The notes: generated by a model not told the origin, from the sequence alone. Positions 1 through 8,588 are shown, numbered from the stretch's first letter. The stretch is 64,000 bases of DNA from Hydrogenispora ethanolica (GCF_004340685.1 NZ_SLUN01000025.1:24676-88675); one strand, 5' to 3'. Program-made: numbers and translations.

Positions 1-342
1 TATTTTAGTCAAGAGGATTATGATTTCTGGGTCGTGATCAATCCGTACCGTCCCGACACCCGGGATGTGGACGAGGCGGAGCGGTTGATCGCGGGGTTGG
101 AGGCGGCCAGCCGTCTTCGCGTCACCGGCTTGGTCGGCAACATCAACCTTGGCCGGGAGACCACCATGGCGATCTGGCGCAACGGTCTCCCGCTGATCGA
201 AGAGTTGGCGTCCCGCCGTAACTTGCCGCTGCGCTTTCACATGGTGGAAGAGGGGTTTTACGCTGCGAACCGGGAAGGGCTGGCGGAATATCCGGTCTTT
301 CCGGTACGTTTGCGGATGCTCCCGCCGTGGCTGCAGGATTAA
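1..342 (+). CDS. ParA/MinD-like nucleotide-binding protein, C-terminal part
   Basis: The reading frame is open from the first base, so this is the last 113 codons of a gene that begins outside the window. The visible part has the alternating strand/helix look of a CobQ/CobB/MinD/ParA P-loop fold C-terminus: VVINPYRPDT, a helix with LIAGLEAASRL, then VTGLVGNINLG, where the NxNLG segment resembles the base-binding region of these ATPases. The Walker motifs would lie upstream and cannot be checked. It sits about 200 bp before a 2-oxoacid:ferredoxin oxidoreductase operon in the same direction and may be functionally tied to it. The family is inferred; the substrate is unknown. Confidence 0.55.
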   Translation, partial: YFSQEDYDFWVVINPYRPDTRDVDEAERLIAGLEAASRLRVTGLVGNINLGRETTMAIWRNGLPLIEELASRRNLPLRFHMVEEGFYAANREGLAEYPVFPVRLRMLPPWLQD

Positions 343-539
343 CCGTTCCGCGTCGGAACCGTTGCGCCGCGAATTCCGTTTCGAATAATGTGTGACAAAT
401 TAGTGCTTCCGATTGCAAAGCCGTGGAAAAAGTTTTATGATAGAAGATAATGCATGTCCCCTTGATAATTTTTTTCATTCGGTGCTGGGGAGCGTGCCGT
501 TTTATTTGCTTATTTCTGATGATTAAGGAGGCAAGGATC

Positions 540-743
540 TTGGCTCAAGTCACATTCAATGAGGAACGGTGTAAAGGTTGCGAGTTATGCGTCAGCGTTT
601 GCCCGAAAAAGATCTTGCGCATGGCGGATCGTTTTAATTCCAAAGGATATCGGCCGGCCGAAATCAGCGATCAGTCCCAATGCATCGGGTGCACCTTTTG
701 CGCCCGGATGTGTCCCGACGTTGTGATCGAAGTTTATAAATAA
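540..743 (+). CDS. 4Fe-4S ferredoxin-like delta subunit of 2-oxoacid:ferredoxin oxidoreductase
   Basis: A 67-residue dicluster ferredoxin with two complete CxxCxxCxxxCP motifs: CKGCELCVSVCP near residue 13 and CIGCTFCARMCP near residue 47. In VOR/KOR-type enzymes this subunit carries electrons from the thiamine-diphosphate active site to ferredoxin. The start is taken as TTG because a strong AAGGAGG lies 8 bases upstream; the frame stays open further upstream but has no comparable ribosome binding site there. It is the first gene of a delta-alpha-beta-gamma operon, and another AAGGAGG follows its stop and serves the alpha gene. The role is well supported by motif and context. Confidence 0.9.
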   Translation: MAQVTFNEERCKGCELCVSVCPKKILRMADRFNSKGYRPAEISDQSQCIGCTFCARMCPDVVIEVYK

Positions 744-757
744 GGAGGCTACTTGAG

Positions 758-1825
758 GTGGCAGAACGTGTAATGATGAAAGGAAACGAAGCCATCGCCG
801 AAGGCGCCATCCGGGCGGGTTGCCGCTGTTTTTTCGGTTACCCGATCACTCCTCAGAATGAGGTTCCCGAGTATATGTCGCGCCGGATGCCGGAGGTCGG
901 TGGGGTCTTTATCCAGGCCGAGAGTGAAGTCAGCGCCATTAATATGGTCTATGGGGCGGCCGGCGCCGGAGTGCGGGCCATGACCTCATCCTCCAGCCCG
1001 GGCGTCAGCTTGAAGATGGAGGGCATCTCCTATATCGCCGGCGCGGAGTTACCGTGCGTGATCGTGAATGTGGCGCGCGGCGGACCGGGCTTGGGCGGAC
1101 TGACCCCGTCCCAGGCCGATTATTTCCAGGCGACGAAGGGCGGCGGTCATGGCGATTATCGTTTGATCGTCTTTGCGCCGGCCTCGGTTCAGGAGATTAT
1201 CGATCTGATGTTTGAAGCCTTCGTCACCGCCGATAAATACCGTAATCCGGCCATGGTTTTGGCCGACGGATTACTGGGGCAGATGATGGAACCGGTGGTC
1301 ATGAAGGAACTGGCCGATCTGAAGATGCCGCCCAAGCCTTGGGCGACCACCGGCATGGTCGAGCGGGCGCAGAATGTCGTCAACAGTCTCGGACTGGTGG
1401 GCGAGGACCTCGAAAAGATTAACCAGCGGTTGCAGCAGAAATACCGCGAGATCGAGGCCAACGAGATCCGCTTCGAGGATGATGGGACCGCCGATGCCGA
1501 CCTGGTGGTGGTGGCTTATGGCACCTCGGCCCGGATCGCCAAGTCGGCGATTGCCAAGGCCAAGGCGGAAGGGAAGAAAGTCGGCTTGCTGCGGCTGATT
1601 ACGCTGTGGCCGTTCCCGAAACAGAAAATCGCCGAGCTCGCCAAGGCGGGCAAAGAGTTCCTGGTGATCGAGATGAGCGCCGGACAGATGATCGAGGACG
1701 TTCAACTGGCCAGCGGCGGCCAGACGCCGGTTCATTTCTACGGCCGGTTGAATGGCGCGATTCCGACAGTCACCGAAGCGTATCAAGCTATCATGAAGTA
1801 CATGACCGGCAAGGGGGTGGAGTAA
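758..1825 (+). CDS. vorB: 2-oxoacid:ferredoxin oxidoreductase alpha subunit (VorB-like)
   Basis: A 355-residue protein with the usual length and layout of the VorB/KorA alpha subunit. The pyrimidine-binding domain begins with GYPITPQNEVPEY (from residue 27), continues with the AESEVSAINMVYGAAGAG segment and the SSSSPGVSLKMEG loop, and ends in a C-terminal domain near residues 245-350 (VVVAYGTSARIAK, GLLRLITLWPFP). With the beta subunit it forms the site that oxidatively decarboxylates a 2-oxoacid to an acyl-CoA while reducing ferredoxin. Resemblance is closest to the 3-methyl-2-oxobutanoate (branched-chain) type, but 2-oxoglutarate cannot be excluded from sequence alone. GTG start behind AAGGAGG; the beta gene begins directly after the stop. 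Confidence 0.9.
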   Translation: MAERVMMKGNEAIAEGAIRAGCRCFFGYPITPQNEVPEYMSRRMPEVGGVFIQAESEVSAINMVYGAAGAGVRAMTSSSSPGVSLKMEGISYIAGAELPCVIVNVARGGPGLGGLTPSQADYFQATKGGGHGDYRLIVFAPASVQEIIDLMFEAFVTADKYRNPAMVLADGLLGQMMEPVVMKELADLKMPPKPWATTGMVERAQNVVNSLGLVGEDLEKINQRLQQKYREIEANEIRFEDDGTADADLVVVAYGTSARIAKSAIAKAKAEGKKVGLLRLITLWPFPKQKIAELAKAGKEFLVIEMSAGQMIEDVQLASGGQTPVHFYGRLNGAIPTVTEAYQAIMKYMTGKGVE

Positions 1826-2581
1826 ATGGAGATGGAAAGAGTATTTGGAAGGGCCGCGGCCTTACAGGACCGGGTCAATCACTATTGTCCCGGCTGTACC
1901 CATGGGGTCATCCACCGGCTGGTGGCCGAGGCCATTGACGATTTGCAAGTGCGCGAGAAGACCATCGCCATCGCTCCGGTGGGTTGCGCGGTTTTGGCCT
2001 ATAACTATTTCAATTGTGACAGCCAGCAGGCGGCGCACGGCCGGGCGCCGGCGGTGGCCACCGGCGTCAAGCGGGTCCTGCCGGACCGGATCGTCTTCAC
2101 CTATCAGGGCGATGGCGACCTGGCTTCGATCGGCATGGCGGAGATCGTGCATGCCGCCAACCGTGGTGAGAATATCACGGTGATCTTCATCAACAACGCC
2201 ATTTATGGCATGACCGGCGGCCAGATGGCCCCGACCACGTTGCCGGGGCAGAAGACCACTACCTCTCCGTTTGGCCGGGATGTCAAGACCATGGGCAATC
2301 CGATCCGGGTCACCGAGATGTTGAATACATTGCAAGGTCCGGCATTTTTGGCGCGGGTCAGCGTCCACGATCCGAAGCACGTCGCCAAGGCGAAAGAAGC
2401 GATCCGCAAATCCTTCGAGACCCAGGTGAACGGGCAAGGCTTCTCCATGGTCGAGGTATTGTCGACCTGCCCGACCAACTGGGGGCTCGCCCCGACCGAA
2501 GCTTTGAAATGGCTGGAGACCAACATGATTCCCCAATATCCGTTGGGAATCTTCCGGACTCCGGAGGAGGTGGCGAAATGA
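1826..2581 (+). CDS. 2-oxoacid:ferredoxin oxidoreductase beta subunit, thiamine diphosphate-binding
   Basis: A 251-residue thiamine-diphosphate subunit. CPGCTHG at residues 21-27 and the metal/TPP signature GDGD (95-98) followed by [16 protein letters not shown] are characteristic of KorB/VorA beta chains. It pairs with the preceding alpha chain. The ATG directly follows the alpha stop codon, and its own stop overlaps the start of the gamma gene (ATGA), so the three subunits are probably translationally coupled. Length fits the family. The choice between branched-chain 2-oxoacid and 2-oxoglutarate as substrate is unresolved. Confidence 0.9.
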   Translation: MEMERVFGRAAALQDRVNHYCPGCTHGVIHRLVAEAIDDLQVREKTIAIAPVGCAVLAYNYFNCDSQQAAHGRAPAVATGVKRVLPDRIVFTYQGDGDLASIGMAEIVHAANRGENITVIFINNAIYGMTGGQMAPTTLPGQKTTTSPFGRDVKTMGNPIRVTEMLNTLQGPAFLARVSVHDPKHVAKAKEAIRKSFETQVNGQGFSMVEVLSTCPTNWGLAPTEALKWLETNMIPQYPLGIFRTPEEVAK

Positions 2582-3114
2582 TTTTGGAAGCGATTTTCGC
2601 CGGTTTCGGCGGTCAGGGCGTAATGCTCATGGGCCAACTGCTGGCTTACTCCGGGATGTATGAAGGGAAGAATGTCAGCTGGTTCCCGTCATACGGCCCG
2701 GAGATGCGCGGCGGCACGGCCAACTGTTCGGTGGTGGTCACCGATGGCGAGGTCGGCTCGCCGGTCATCTCCGAACCGTCGGTGCTGGTGGCGATGAACC
2801 GTCCTTCGATGGAGAAATTCGAGAGCATCCTAAAACCCGGAGGAACGTTGTTTTATAATTCGTCCCTGATCGATGTCCAACCGAAACGGACTGACATTCA
2901 AGTGGTGGCTGTCCCGGCCAACGAGATCGCCACTGAATTGGGAAATAGCCGGGTGGCCAACATGGTCATGGTGGGCGCCATCCTGAAGCATACCGGAATC
3001 GTCCATGCGGATACGGTGATGGACGTGCTCACCGCCAAGGTGTTGACCGGCAAAAAGCAGAGCCTGGTGGCGATCAACCGGGCCGCCTTGGACAAAGGAA
3101 TGGAATTGGCCTAA
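2578..3114 (+). CDS. 2-oxoacid:ferredoxin oxidoreductase gamma subunit
   Basis: A 178-residue gamma subunit (POR/KOR gamma fold). The N-terminus reads [18 protein letters not shown], the usual glycine-rich opening of the family, followed by [17 protein letters not shown] and [11 protein letters not shown], also typical. It is thought to close over the CoA-binding side of the complex. The ATG start overlaps the beta-subunit stop as ATGA; a longer frame exists upstream but lies inside the beta gene. A strong terminator follows within 40 bases, so the operon ends here. Confidence 0.9.
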   Translation: MILEAIFAGFGGQGVMLMGQLLAYSGMYEGKNVSWFPSYGPEMRGGTANCSVVVTDGEVGSPVISEPSVLVAMNRPSMEKFESILKPGGTLFYNSSLIDVQPKRTDIQVVAVPANEIATELGNSRVANMVMVGAILKHTGIVHADTVMDVLTAKVLTGKKQSLVAINRAALDKGMELA

Positions 3115-3149
3115 TTCGATACATTTTTGTGGCTGAAGTTTGCATTGGC

Positions 3150-3189
3150 AGAAACGCGATCCCGCAATGGTGAATCGCGTTTCTTTTTT
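3150..3189 (+). terminator. Rho-independent terminator of the 2-oxoacid oxidoreductase operon
   Basis: An 11-bp perfect stem, AGAAACGCGAT / ATCGCGTTTCT, with a 13-base loop runs straight into a T-run. It is the first such structure after the gamma-subunit stop. Confidence 0.85.
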
Positions 3190-3274
3190 AAAAAAGGAAA
3201 TTGTTACTATTTAACGAATAAGACTTACCAAGACTAGAAAAACTTTTCAATTTTCGGTAGAGGGGGCTTAAGGG

Positions 3275-3970
3275 ATGAGTGCTGAAACGATTATTCTAAC
3301 CCGGGAACAAGTACAACAACGGACTTTTATCGCCCAAGTCTATGCCTGGATGACTTTCGCCTTGGGTATCACCGCCCTAGTGGCCTGGTTTGTACAGGCC
3401 ACTCCGGAATTGCTGACGGCCATTCTCGGCAATTCCTGGACTTTCATAGGGTTGCTCATCGCCGAGTTGTTGCTGGTGATCTTTTTGACCAAAGCCATCG
3501 ACCGGCTCTCCGGGCAAGTGGCCACCTTTGTCTTTTTCGCTTACGCGATGCTGAACGGAGTGACCTTTGCGGCAATTTTTCTGGTCTATACGATGTCTTC
3601 GATCGCCGCCACCTTCTGGATCACCGCCGCTACCTTCGGAGCGATGAGCTTCTATGGCTATATCACCAAGCGTGATCTCACGAGCATCGGCAATTTCTGC
3701 GGCATGGCATTGCTGGGCCTGATCGTGGCGACGCTGGTGAATCTGTTCTTTCAAAACAATATGATCTACTGGATTACGACCTACGCCGGGGTCCTTATTT
3801 TCGTGGGATTGACCGCCTATGACACCCAAAAAATTAAAAATATCCACAGTGAGGCACTGGGTGGTGAAGAAGGAGAACGGAAAGTGGCCATCCTGGCGGC
3901 ACTGGCATTATATCTGGATTTTATTAATTTGTTCATTTTGCTGCTGCGGTTCTTCGGACGGCGGCGCTAA
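3275..3970 (+). CDS. Bax inhibitor-1/YccA family membrane protein
   Basis: A 231-residue integral membrane protein with about seven hydrophobic segments. It has the N-terminal YAWMTFALGITALVAW pattern and a late acidic TAYDTQKIK loop, both typical of the BI-1/TMBIM family, followed by a final segment with LYLDFINLFILLLRFF. Bacterial relatives such as YetJ and YccA act as pH-sensitive cation leak channels or modulate membrane proteases. Start ATG follows GGTAGAGGGGG. It stands alone, between a terminator and a short cupin gene 44 bases downstream that may be cotranscribed. The family call is firm; the physiological role is not known here. Confidence 0.9.
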   Translation: MSAETIILTREQVQQRTFIAQVYAWMTFALGITALVAWFVQATPELLTAILGNSWTFIGLLIAELLLVIFLTKAIDRLSGQVATFVFFAYAMLNGVTFAAIFLVYTMSSIAATFWITAATFGAMSFYGYITKRDLTSIGNFCGMALLGLIVATLVNLFFQNNMIYWITTYAGVLIFVGLTAYDTQKIKNIHSEALGGEEGERKVAILAALALYLDFINLFILLLRFFGRRR

Positions 3971-4014
3971 AAAAATAATCCCTGCAGTTCGTGATTCGAA
4001 GGAGCGGATACGCA

Positions 4015-4281
4015 TTGGAGATCACCGTCGTTCGGCCAACCCCCGAACAATTGGAGTGTTTGAATGTCGATACCTGGCCGATTTGGGAGTGCGGGCCATC
4101 CACTTTCGATTGGCATTACGATGAGCCGGAAACCTGCTACCTATTGGAAGGGCAGGTCACCGTGACGGCGGACGGTCAGAGCGTCAGCTTCGGCAAAGGC
4201 GATTTGGTGACGTTCCCGGAGGGATTGTCCTGCGTTTGGACGGTGCGGGAGAAGGTCCGGAAGTATTACCGGTTTGGTTGA
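4015..4281 (+). CDS. Small cupin-domain protein
   Basis: An 88-residue single-domain cupin of the short EutQ/DUF861 style. The segment with PSTFDWHYDEPETCYLLEGQ carries the metal-binding H/E residues of cupin motif 1, and GKGDLVTFPEGLSCVW resembles motif 2. The protein ends with VRKYYRFG, a common ending in this family. The start is placed at TTG because AAGGAG lies ten bases upstream; a GTG 24 bases earlier has no ribosome binding site. The ligand is unknown. It may be cotranscribed with the BI-1-like gene. Confidence 0.75.
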   Translation: MEITVVRPTPEQLECLNVDTWPIWECGPSTFDWHYDEPETCYLLEGQVTVTADGQSVSFGKGDLVTFPEGLSCVWTVREKVRKYYRFG

Positions 4282-4302
4282 ATCGTTTTCTAGAAATTCC
4301 AC

Positions 4303-4340
4303 AAAAGAAATAGAGTGCCTCGCCGCACTCTATTTCTTTT
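4303..4340. terminator. Bidirectional terminator between cupin and GIY-YIG genes
   Basis: A 16-bp perfect inverted repeat (AAAAGAAATAGAGTGC and its complement) around a 6-base loop has A-rich and T-rich ends, so it can terminate transcription from both sides. It separates two converging genes, and the stop codon of the minus-strand gene lies within the right arm. Confidence 0.8.
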
Positions 4341-4701
4341 GCAAAAGCATTTTATGGTAGCCCCGTTCTCCGTACGGCTGCAGCTTCTCCAGCCACAACT
4401 CCTCCAGGGCCTTTAAGTCTTCTTTGTAATCGTGCAGCGGATCGTCGACCGGTTTCAACTCGTCGATGACTTCAAAGGTGAAGTTTTCCGGACCGTAGCG
4501 GTCCCAGTCCTGTTGCAGCTCCCGGTTGCGGAGAAAACAATGTTGTTTCAACTGAAAGCGGGCGCTGTTGAAACTACCGGGCAGATTGGGACTGGCGGCG
4601 ATGAAGCGTTTGCCGTTGACCTGGTTTTGGATTTGATAAATCCCCATGGGGCGGAGCGTTTGTTTGTATTCCTGCTTTAATTTGGAGCGTTTTTCGTCCA
4701 T
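4330..4701 (-). CDS. GIY-YIG domain protein
   Basis: A 123-residue protein with a GIY-YIG nuclease-like fold. GIYQIQNQVNGKRFIAASP (from about residue 20) is the GIY strand region, with IAAS in the place of the YIG strand. FQLKQHCFLRNRELQQDW and FEVIDEL follow, and a late glutamate lies in LEELWLEKLQPYGERGYH. This short form resembles stand-alone GIY-YIG proteins of Bacillota with no proven nuclease activity; the YIG strand is weak here. The start is the internal ATG preceded by AAAGGA at nine bases. The next gene upstream on the same strand ends 30 bases away, so the two may share a transcript. Confidence 0.7.
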   Translation of the reverse strand: MDEKRSKLKQEYKQTLRPMGIYQIQNQVNGKRFIAASPNLPGSFNSARFQLKQHCFLRNRELQQDWDRYGPENFTFEVIDELKPVDDPLHDYKEDLKALEELWLEKLQPYGERGYHKMLLQKK

Positions 4702-4731
4702 GGCAATCGTTCCTTTCAAGATGATTGGGTC

Positions 4732-5394
4732 TTACTCGGAATCGTACTTCGGCAACTCGGCGCCGGAGATGATTTTCGCCCCGAGCGCGGCGTACTTCCG
4801 CAGCCGTTTCTCCTTGGATTCCTCGCCCAACAAGGCGAAGATCCCCTCGCGGATGACATAAACCTGGTAGCCCCGGTTAATTGCACCCTGGATGGTAAAA
4901 TCCACGCAGACTTCGGCCGCCATTCCGGTGATGAATAATTTGCCGACCTGCCGTTGGTCCAGATGGCGCCGGAGTTCGGGGTTGGAAAACGCGTCGGCCC
5001 GCAGCTTGGTAATGATCTGCGGCTGATGCTGGTGCAGATTGGGACTGAGCGCCGCTTCCTTACTGCCCTGGACCGGAATATGGGGCATGAAAAGCGAGCG
5101 CAACGTCCCGGCCTCCTTGACCTGGGCGATATATACGATGTCGCCGCCCCTCCGGTTAAAATAATCGATCGCAGTATTGACATGCTGAATGAACTGATAG
5201 GCACTGGGAGATTTGACCCGCAGCCGTTCATCGGCTTGGGGAAAGCTACTCTGGATGTCAATGACCAGCAAGGCGTCCTTGGACATGGTCTTGCCGTCGA
5301 TTTTTTCTCCCCGGGTGACGCCATGCAAGTACGTAAATTGGTTATAAAAGACCAGTCCGAGATAAACCAGGAATAATCCCATTGCCACCATCAC
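4732..5394 (-). CDS. Isochorismatase-like cysteine hydrolase with N-terminal membrane segment
   Basis: About 220 residues. After a hydrophobic N-terminal stretch (VAMGLFLVYLGLVFYNQF) comes an isochorismatase/nicotinamidase fold with the family's triad. The aspartate is in LLVIDIQSSF, the lysine in ITKLRADAF, and the cysteine in GMAAEVCVDFT, preceded by the usual cis-peptide region. Such enzymes hydrolyse amide or ester bonds; the substrate cannot be deduced. The membrane anchor is unusual, because most relatives are soluble. The start is uncertain: GTG (chosen) or the adjacent ATG, both behind GGAGG. A longer frame upstream adds 31 residues without a convincing ribosome binding site. Confidence 0.75.
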   Translation of the reverse strand: MMVAMGLFLVYLGLVFYNQFTYLHGVTRGEKIDGKTMSKDALLVIDIQSSFPQADERLRVKSPSAYQFIQHVNTAIDYFNRRGGDIVYIAQVKEAGTLRSLFMPHIPVQGSKEAALSPNLHQHQPQIITKLRADAFSNPELRRHLDQRQVGKLFITGMAAEVCVDFTIQGAINRGYQVYVIREGIFALLGEESKEKRLRKYAALGAKIISGAELPKYDSE

Positions 5395-5761
5395 AAATTC
5401 ATGCACCTCCGGAATTTGTTTTGGTTTCCTGGCAATCGGTAGGATAAGAGCGCGGCGATAGGCCGTAACACCCGGCGGGAGTTCCATGAATCCGCCAATA
5501 TCATTGGAAAGCTGCCGTAATCTTTACGGTAGTTTACGCAACGGTTGCCCGCGACAGGCAGATTCAATTGCAGGAAAACGCAAATTAACCAAACATAACT
5601 TATTTGAGTTTGATTATTACCTAGACATTATATTAAAAAGTTTATAAAATGTCAATTGAATGCCATAAACTTGGATCGATTTTGGGAATGATGAAGGGAA
5701 GGACGACCCGGAGGAAGAATAAAGAACGGAAAAAAGAATCGGGAATCGCCGAGGCGGTTCG

Positions 5762-5867
5762 CTATATGCAATGACATGATTGGAATCCCATGATTTACGA
5801 AAAAACGGTGAAGCGTTGGTTATTTTCGCAAATCATTTCCGTTAAGGATTCATGCCGTTGCATATAG
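5762..5867. repeat. Long imperfect palindrome in a 490-bp gene-free stretch
   Basis: The gene-free region before the nitroreductase contains a palindrome of about 106 bp. The ends are CTATATGCAA and TTGCATATAG, and inside them CATGA, ATGATTT and CGAAAA elements recur in mirrored order. The distal arm motif CGTTGCATATAG recurs at the right end of the repeat copy near 49.82 kb. The rest of the gene-free stretch is AT-richer than its surroundings and holds no supported gene. The structure may be a small non-autonomous mobile element or a long leader hairpin; no function is assigned. Confidence 0.5.
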
Positions 5868-5882
5868 AGTCAGGAGGCAGAC

Positions 5883-6404
5883 ATGTTTTTCGATATTATA
5901 CGGTCGCGCCGTTCGATCCGGCATTACCTGGCCCAACCGGTGGAACGGGAGAAAGTCGAGCAGTTGCTGGAGGCCGCGCTGCGCGCGCCGTCGGGAAAAG
6001 GAATTTATCCCTGGGAGTTCCTGGTAGTGGATCAGCCGGAATTACTCCAGAAGATGGTGCGGTGCAAGAAAAACGGTTCGAATTTTATCCAAGAAGCGCC
6101 GCTGGCTATCGTGGTTTGCGCCGACCCGGCGCAGAGCGATACGTGGATCGAGGACGCCGCGGTTGCGACGGCTTTCATGACTTTGGCAGCCGAAGCGATG
6201 GATCTCGGCAGTTGCTGGGTGCAGATCCGCGGCCGGGAGAGCGCCGCTGGAGGGAGTTCCGAGAGCTTCCTCCGGGAATTGTTAAACATCCCGGAACGTT
6301 TGGCGGTTCTCTGCTGCCTGGTAGTGGGTTATCCGGCGGAACAGAAAGCGCCGCGGGAGATCACGGAGCATAAGTTACAAAAGGTGCATCATGATACAGT
6401 TTAA
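5883..6404 (+). CDS. Nitroreductase family protein
   Basis: A 173-residue FMN-dependent nitroreductase-fold protein. The N-terminus has RSRRSIRHYLAQPV, whose RRSxRxY arginines contact FMN phosphate, then LLEAALRAPSGKGIYPWEFLVV, the standard AxxAPSxxNxQPWxF region with the asparagine/glutamine positions altered. DAAVATAFMTLAAEAMDLGSCWV and VVGYPAEQ follow. The enzymes use NAD(P)H to reduce nitroaromatics, quinones or flavin-like substrates. ATG start behind CAGGAGG. Nearby genes give no substrate hint. It is followed by a diverged copy of the dispersed repeat that includes a terminator. Confidence 0.85.
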   Translation: MFFDIIRSRRSIRHYLAQPVEREKVEQLLEAALRAPSGKGIYPWEFLVVDQPELLQKMVRCKKNGSNFIQEAPLAIVVCADPAQSDTWIEDAAVATAFMTLAAEAMDLGSCWVQIRGRESAAGGSSESFLRELLNIPERLAVLCCLVVGYPAEQKAPREITEHKLQKVHHDTV

Positions 6405-6518
6405 AAGCCATGAGATAAATCATTCGGACCGGAAATTGGGATATTAACCAACTTTATCACTTACTTGAAGTAATCGCTGTGATCGTTCCGGCTTTAGCCG
6501 GATTATCACAGCTTTTTT
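6403..6518 (+). repeat. Diverged copy (D) of the dispersed hairpin element
   Basis: The stretch begins AAAAGCCATGAGATAAAT and has an ACTTTATCACTT segment in the middle and a hairpin ending in TTATCACAGC. This is the same order of landmarks as in the element copy near 60.6 kb (AAAAGCCATGTGATAAAG, ACTTTATCACTT, hairpin, TTATCACAACG). Identity is clearly lower than between the other copies, so relatedness is probable, not certain. Confidence 0.45.
6476..6518 (+). terminator. Terminator after the nitroreductase gene
   Basis: A compound hairpin: an outer GCTGTGAT/ATCACAGC stem encloses an inner CCGGC-TTTA-GCCGG stem, followed directly by six T residues. It occupies the distal half of the diverged repeat copy. 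Confidence 0.8.
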
Positions 6519-6611
6519 AATAACCTCTTAATTCAACCCTCCGCTCCCAATAATTTTTCGTTATTTTGCCGGATATACAATGGAAAAAAATAGCGGACGG
6601 AGGGGTTGCCT

Positions 6612-8588
6612 ATGTCACGTTTCAGCCGGAGTCAAAGATTTGCCCTGATACTCTTCATATTGCTGGCATTGATCCGTATTCAGGTCGGCGATACCGTCAA
6701 TGTAACGCTATCCCAGGGCATCCCTAATCTCAACGGAGTTTTTTCGCAGGTTTATACCCTGGATGGCGAGGTGGTCTCCGGCCCGGTGGACCAGATTATC
6801 CCAACAGCCGGGACCAGCCTGCCGTCTTTTCAACCGCAATTCAAAGAGCCGCTTCATATCCGCTTATTTCACCTCAACGATCTGCATGGCTTCTTGACGA
6901 TTCCCAATTCAAAGAAAGGGGATACCCATTACTACTCCCAGATGGTGAAAATCGTCAAACAGGCCCGCGATAACGCCGGGCCGAATGAAGCGGTGTTGTT
7001 TTTATCCGCCGGCGACGATCACACCGGGAGTGTTTTTGACGAGTTATTGGGGATGAACGCTCAGACATTTACCATCGATCCGGCCTACCGGGCTCATTCG
7101 GAGGCGGGGATCGATGCGGCAGTCCTGGGAAACCATGAGTTCGACCGGGGCACACCCTTACTTGCCAAAGCGATTGCCGCCGATGCGCGTTTTCCGATCG
7201 TTTCCGCCAATGTTTATGGTTCCAAATTTCTCACTTCCCGGCATTATCATCCGGCGCTGATCGGTATTATCAAGGGGTTCCGGGTGGGAATCATCGGTTT
7301 AACCACGGCTCAAGATACTCACACCCAAACAAAGGATGATCCGCAATTGAAGGTGGCATCCCCGGTTAAAACCTTGGAAAACCTCCTTCCTCAACTGGCT
7401 GAGTTGTCCGATCTGGTCATCATCCTTTCTCACGTCGGCTATGAGCCGAAAGCATCCAACCAGTCATTATTTCACGGCCACTCCGACTTGGAGCTGGCGG
7501 AGACCGCCGGCCGTTTAACAACGAAACCGGTCGTAATCGTCGGGGGACATAGTCATACCGCCTTGAACCTGGATAAACTGGAAACGAAGCAGGCCGGTAT
7601 CCCCATCCTACAGACGGGCCAACGCGGCCAATGCCTTGGTGAACTGCAATTGGATCTGAAGTCCGAAGCAGGGCAGATCCAAGGGGTAAACTATTCCGCC
7701 CGCCTGTACCCCACGAAGAAACGCGATGATACGGTAAAAAGCAGCGATCCCAATTGCGAAAAGTACGAACATGATTCGGATTACGATCAGCATTTCGAGA
7801 ATACGGTGATCGCGCCGTTGTTGAATAAGCTGGCCGCCAAATTGAGCGAGACCATCGGACGAGTGGCTGATCTGCCGGAGCTCGGCAATCAAAGGACCTT
7901 GATCGACCGCTATACCGGAGAATGCGCCTTGGGTAACTTCATGAACGATGCCATCGTCGCCCGGAGCAAACAGTTTCCGGGACTTGAGAACCAGGGGGTG
8001 GATCTGGCGGTATTCAATGCTTCGGGCATCAACAGTGGCCTTCCTGTGGCTGACCGGATCACCTTCAATGATTGGTATGCGGTCATGCCTTTTGCCGATA
8101 CCGTTCAAATCGGGACGATGAGTGGACGGGAGATCCGGACGATGGTGATCAACAACGCCAAGCGGATTGTACGGCCCGCGGAATTGACAGGCCCAAACCC
8201 GTTGGATCTGGTCGGTTATTTCTCCCGCGGCTTTCTTCATTTTTCCAAAGGTCTCCGTTATACGATTCGGCTGGGGGCGAACGCCCAGGAGACCACGGCA
8301 ACGGCGATCACGCTTAATGGTAAACCGATCGAGCAGGTCTTGGATCAGCAATTTAGGGTAGCCTTCAATAGCTTCGTCGGTGACGGCGCCTTTAACGAGG
8401 CATGGAACGGCAATCCGATCGGCGCTAATATCTCCGGTGATATCCGGAGCTACGATTTGAAGGCAATCCTCAAAACCGATACCGGCCTGGTCTACCGGAA
8501 CGAGATTGTCGCTTATATCAAGGAGCAGGGTAGGATCGACCGCACCAGCGGGGCGGTGCTTGACGGAAGGGTGAAAGTTATTCCCTAG
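6612..8588 (+). CDS. Secreted 5'-nucleotidase / 2',3'-cyclic phosphodiesterase-like protein
   Basis: A 658-residue protein with a hydrophobic N-terminal signal (FALILFILLALI) and the two-domain layout of UshA/5'-nucleotidases. The N-terminal calcineurin-like metallophosphatase domain has HLNDLHG (from H87), AGDDHTGS, GNHEFDRG and GGHSHT, which together supply the dinuclear metal site. The C-terminal 5_nucleotid_C domain (about 410-630) has the nucleotide-binding elements ASGINSGLP and FADTVQIGTMSG. It presumably removes phosphate from extracellular nucleotides. ATG start behind CGGAGGGG. The stop codon coincides with the edge of a dispersed repeat element. The exact substrate is unknown. Confidence 0.85.
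   Translation: MSRFSRSQRFALILFILLALIRIQVGDTVNVTLSQGIPNLNGVFSQVYTLDGEVVSGPVDQIIPTAGTSLPSFQPQFKEPLHIRLFHLNDLHGFLTIPNSKKGDTHYYSQMVKIVKQARDNAGPNEAVLFLSAGDDHTGSVFDELLGMNAQTFTIDPAYRAHSEAGIDAAVLGNHEFDRGTPLLAKAIAADARFPIVSANVYGSKFLTSRHYHPALIGIIKGFRVGIIGLTTAQDTHTQTKDDPQLKVASPVKTLENLLPQLAELSDLVIILSHVGYEPKASNQSLFHGHSDLELAETAGRLTTKPVVIVGGHSHTALNLDKLETKQAGIPILQTGQRGQCLGELQLDLKSEAGQIQGVNYSARLYPTKKRDDTVKSSDPNCEKYEHDSDYDQHFENTVIAPLLNKLAAKLSETIGRVADLPELGNQRTLIDRYTGECALGNFMNDAIVARSKQFPGLENQGVDLAVFNASGINSGLPVADRITFNDWYAVMPFADTVQIGTMSGREIRTMVINNAKRIVRPAELTGPNPLDLVGYFSRGFLHFSKGLRYTIRLGANAQETTATAITLNGKPIEQVLDQQFRVAFNSFVGDGAFNEAWNGNPIGANISGDIRSYDLKAILKTDTGLVYRNEIVAYIKEQGRIDRTSGAVLDGRVKVIP

Noticed and set aside
143..478. 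Minus-strand 111-codon frame near the left edge
   Set aside because: Opposite to the partial ATPase gene; Arg/Ser/Pro-rich and without a start signal.
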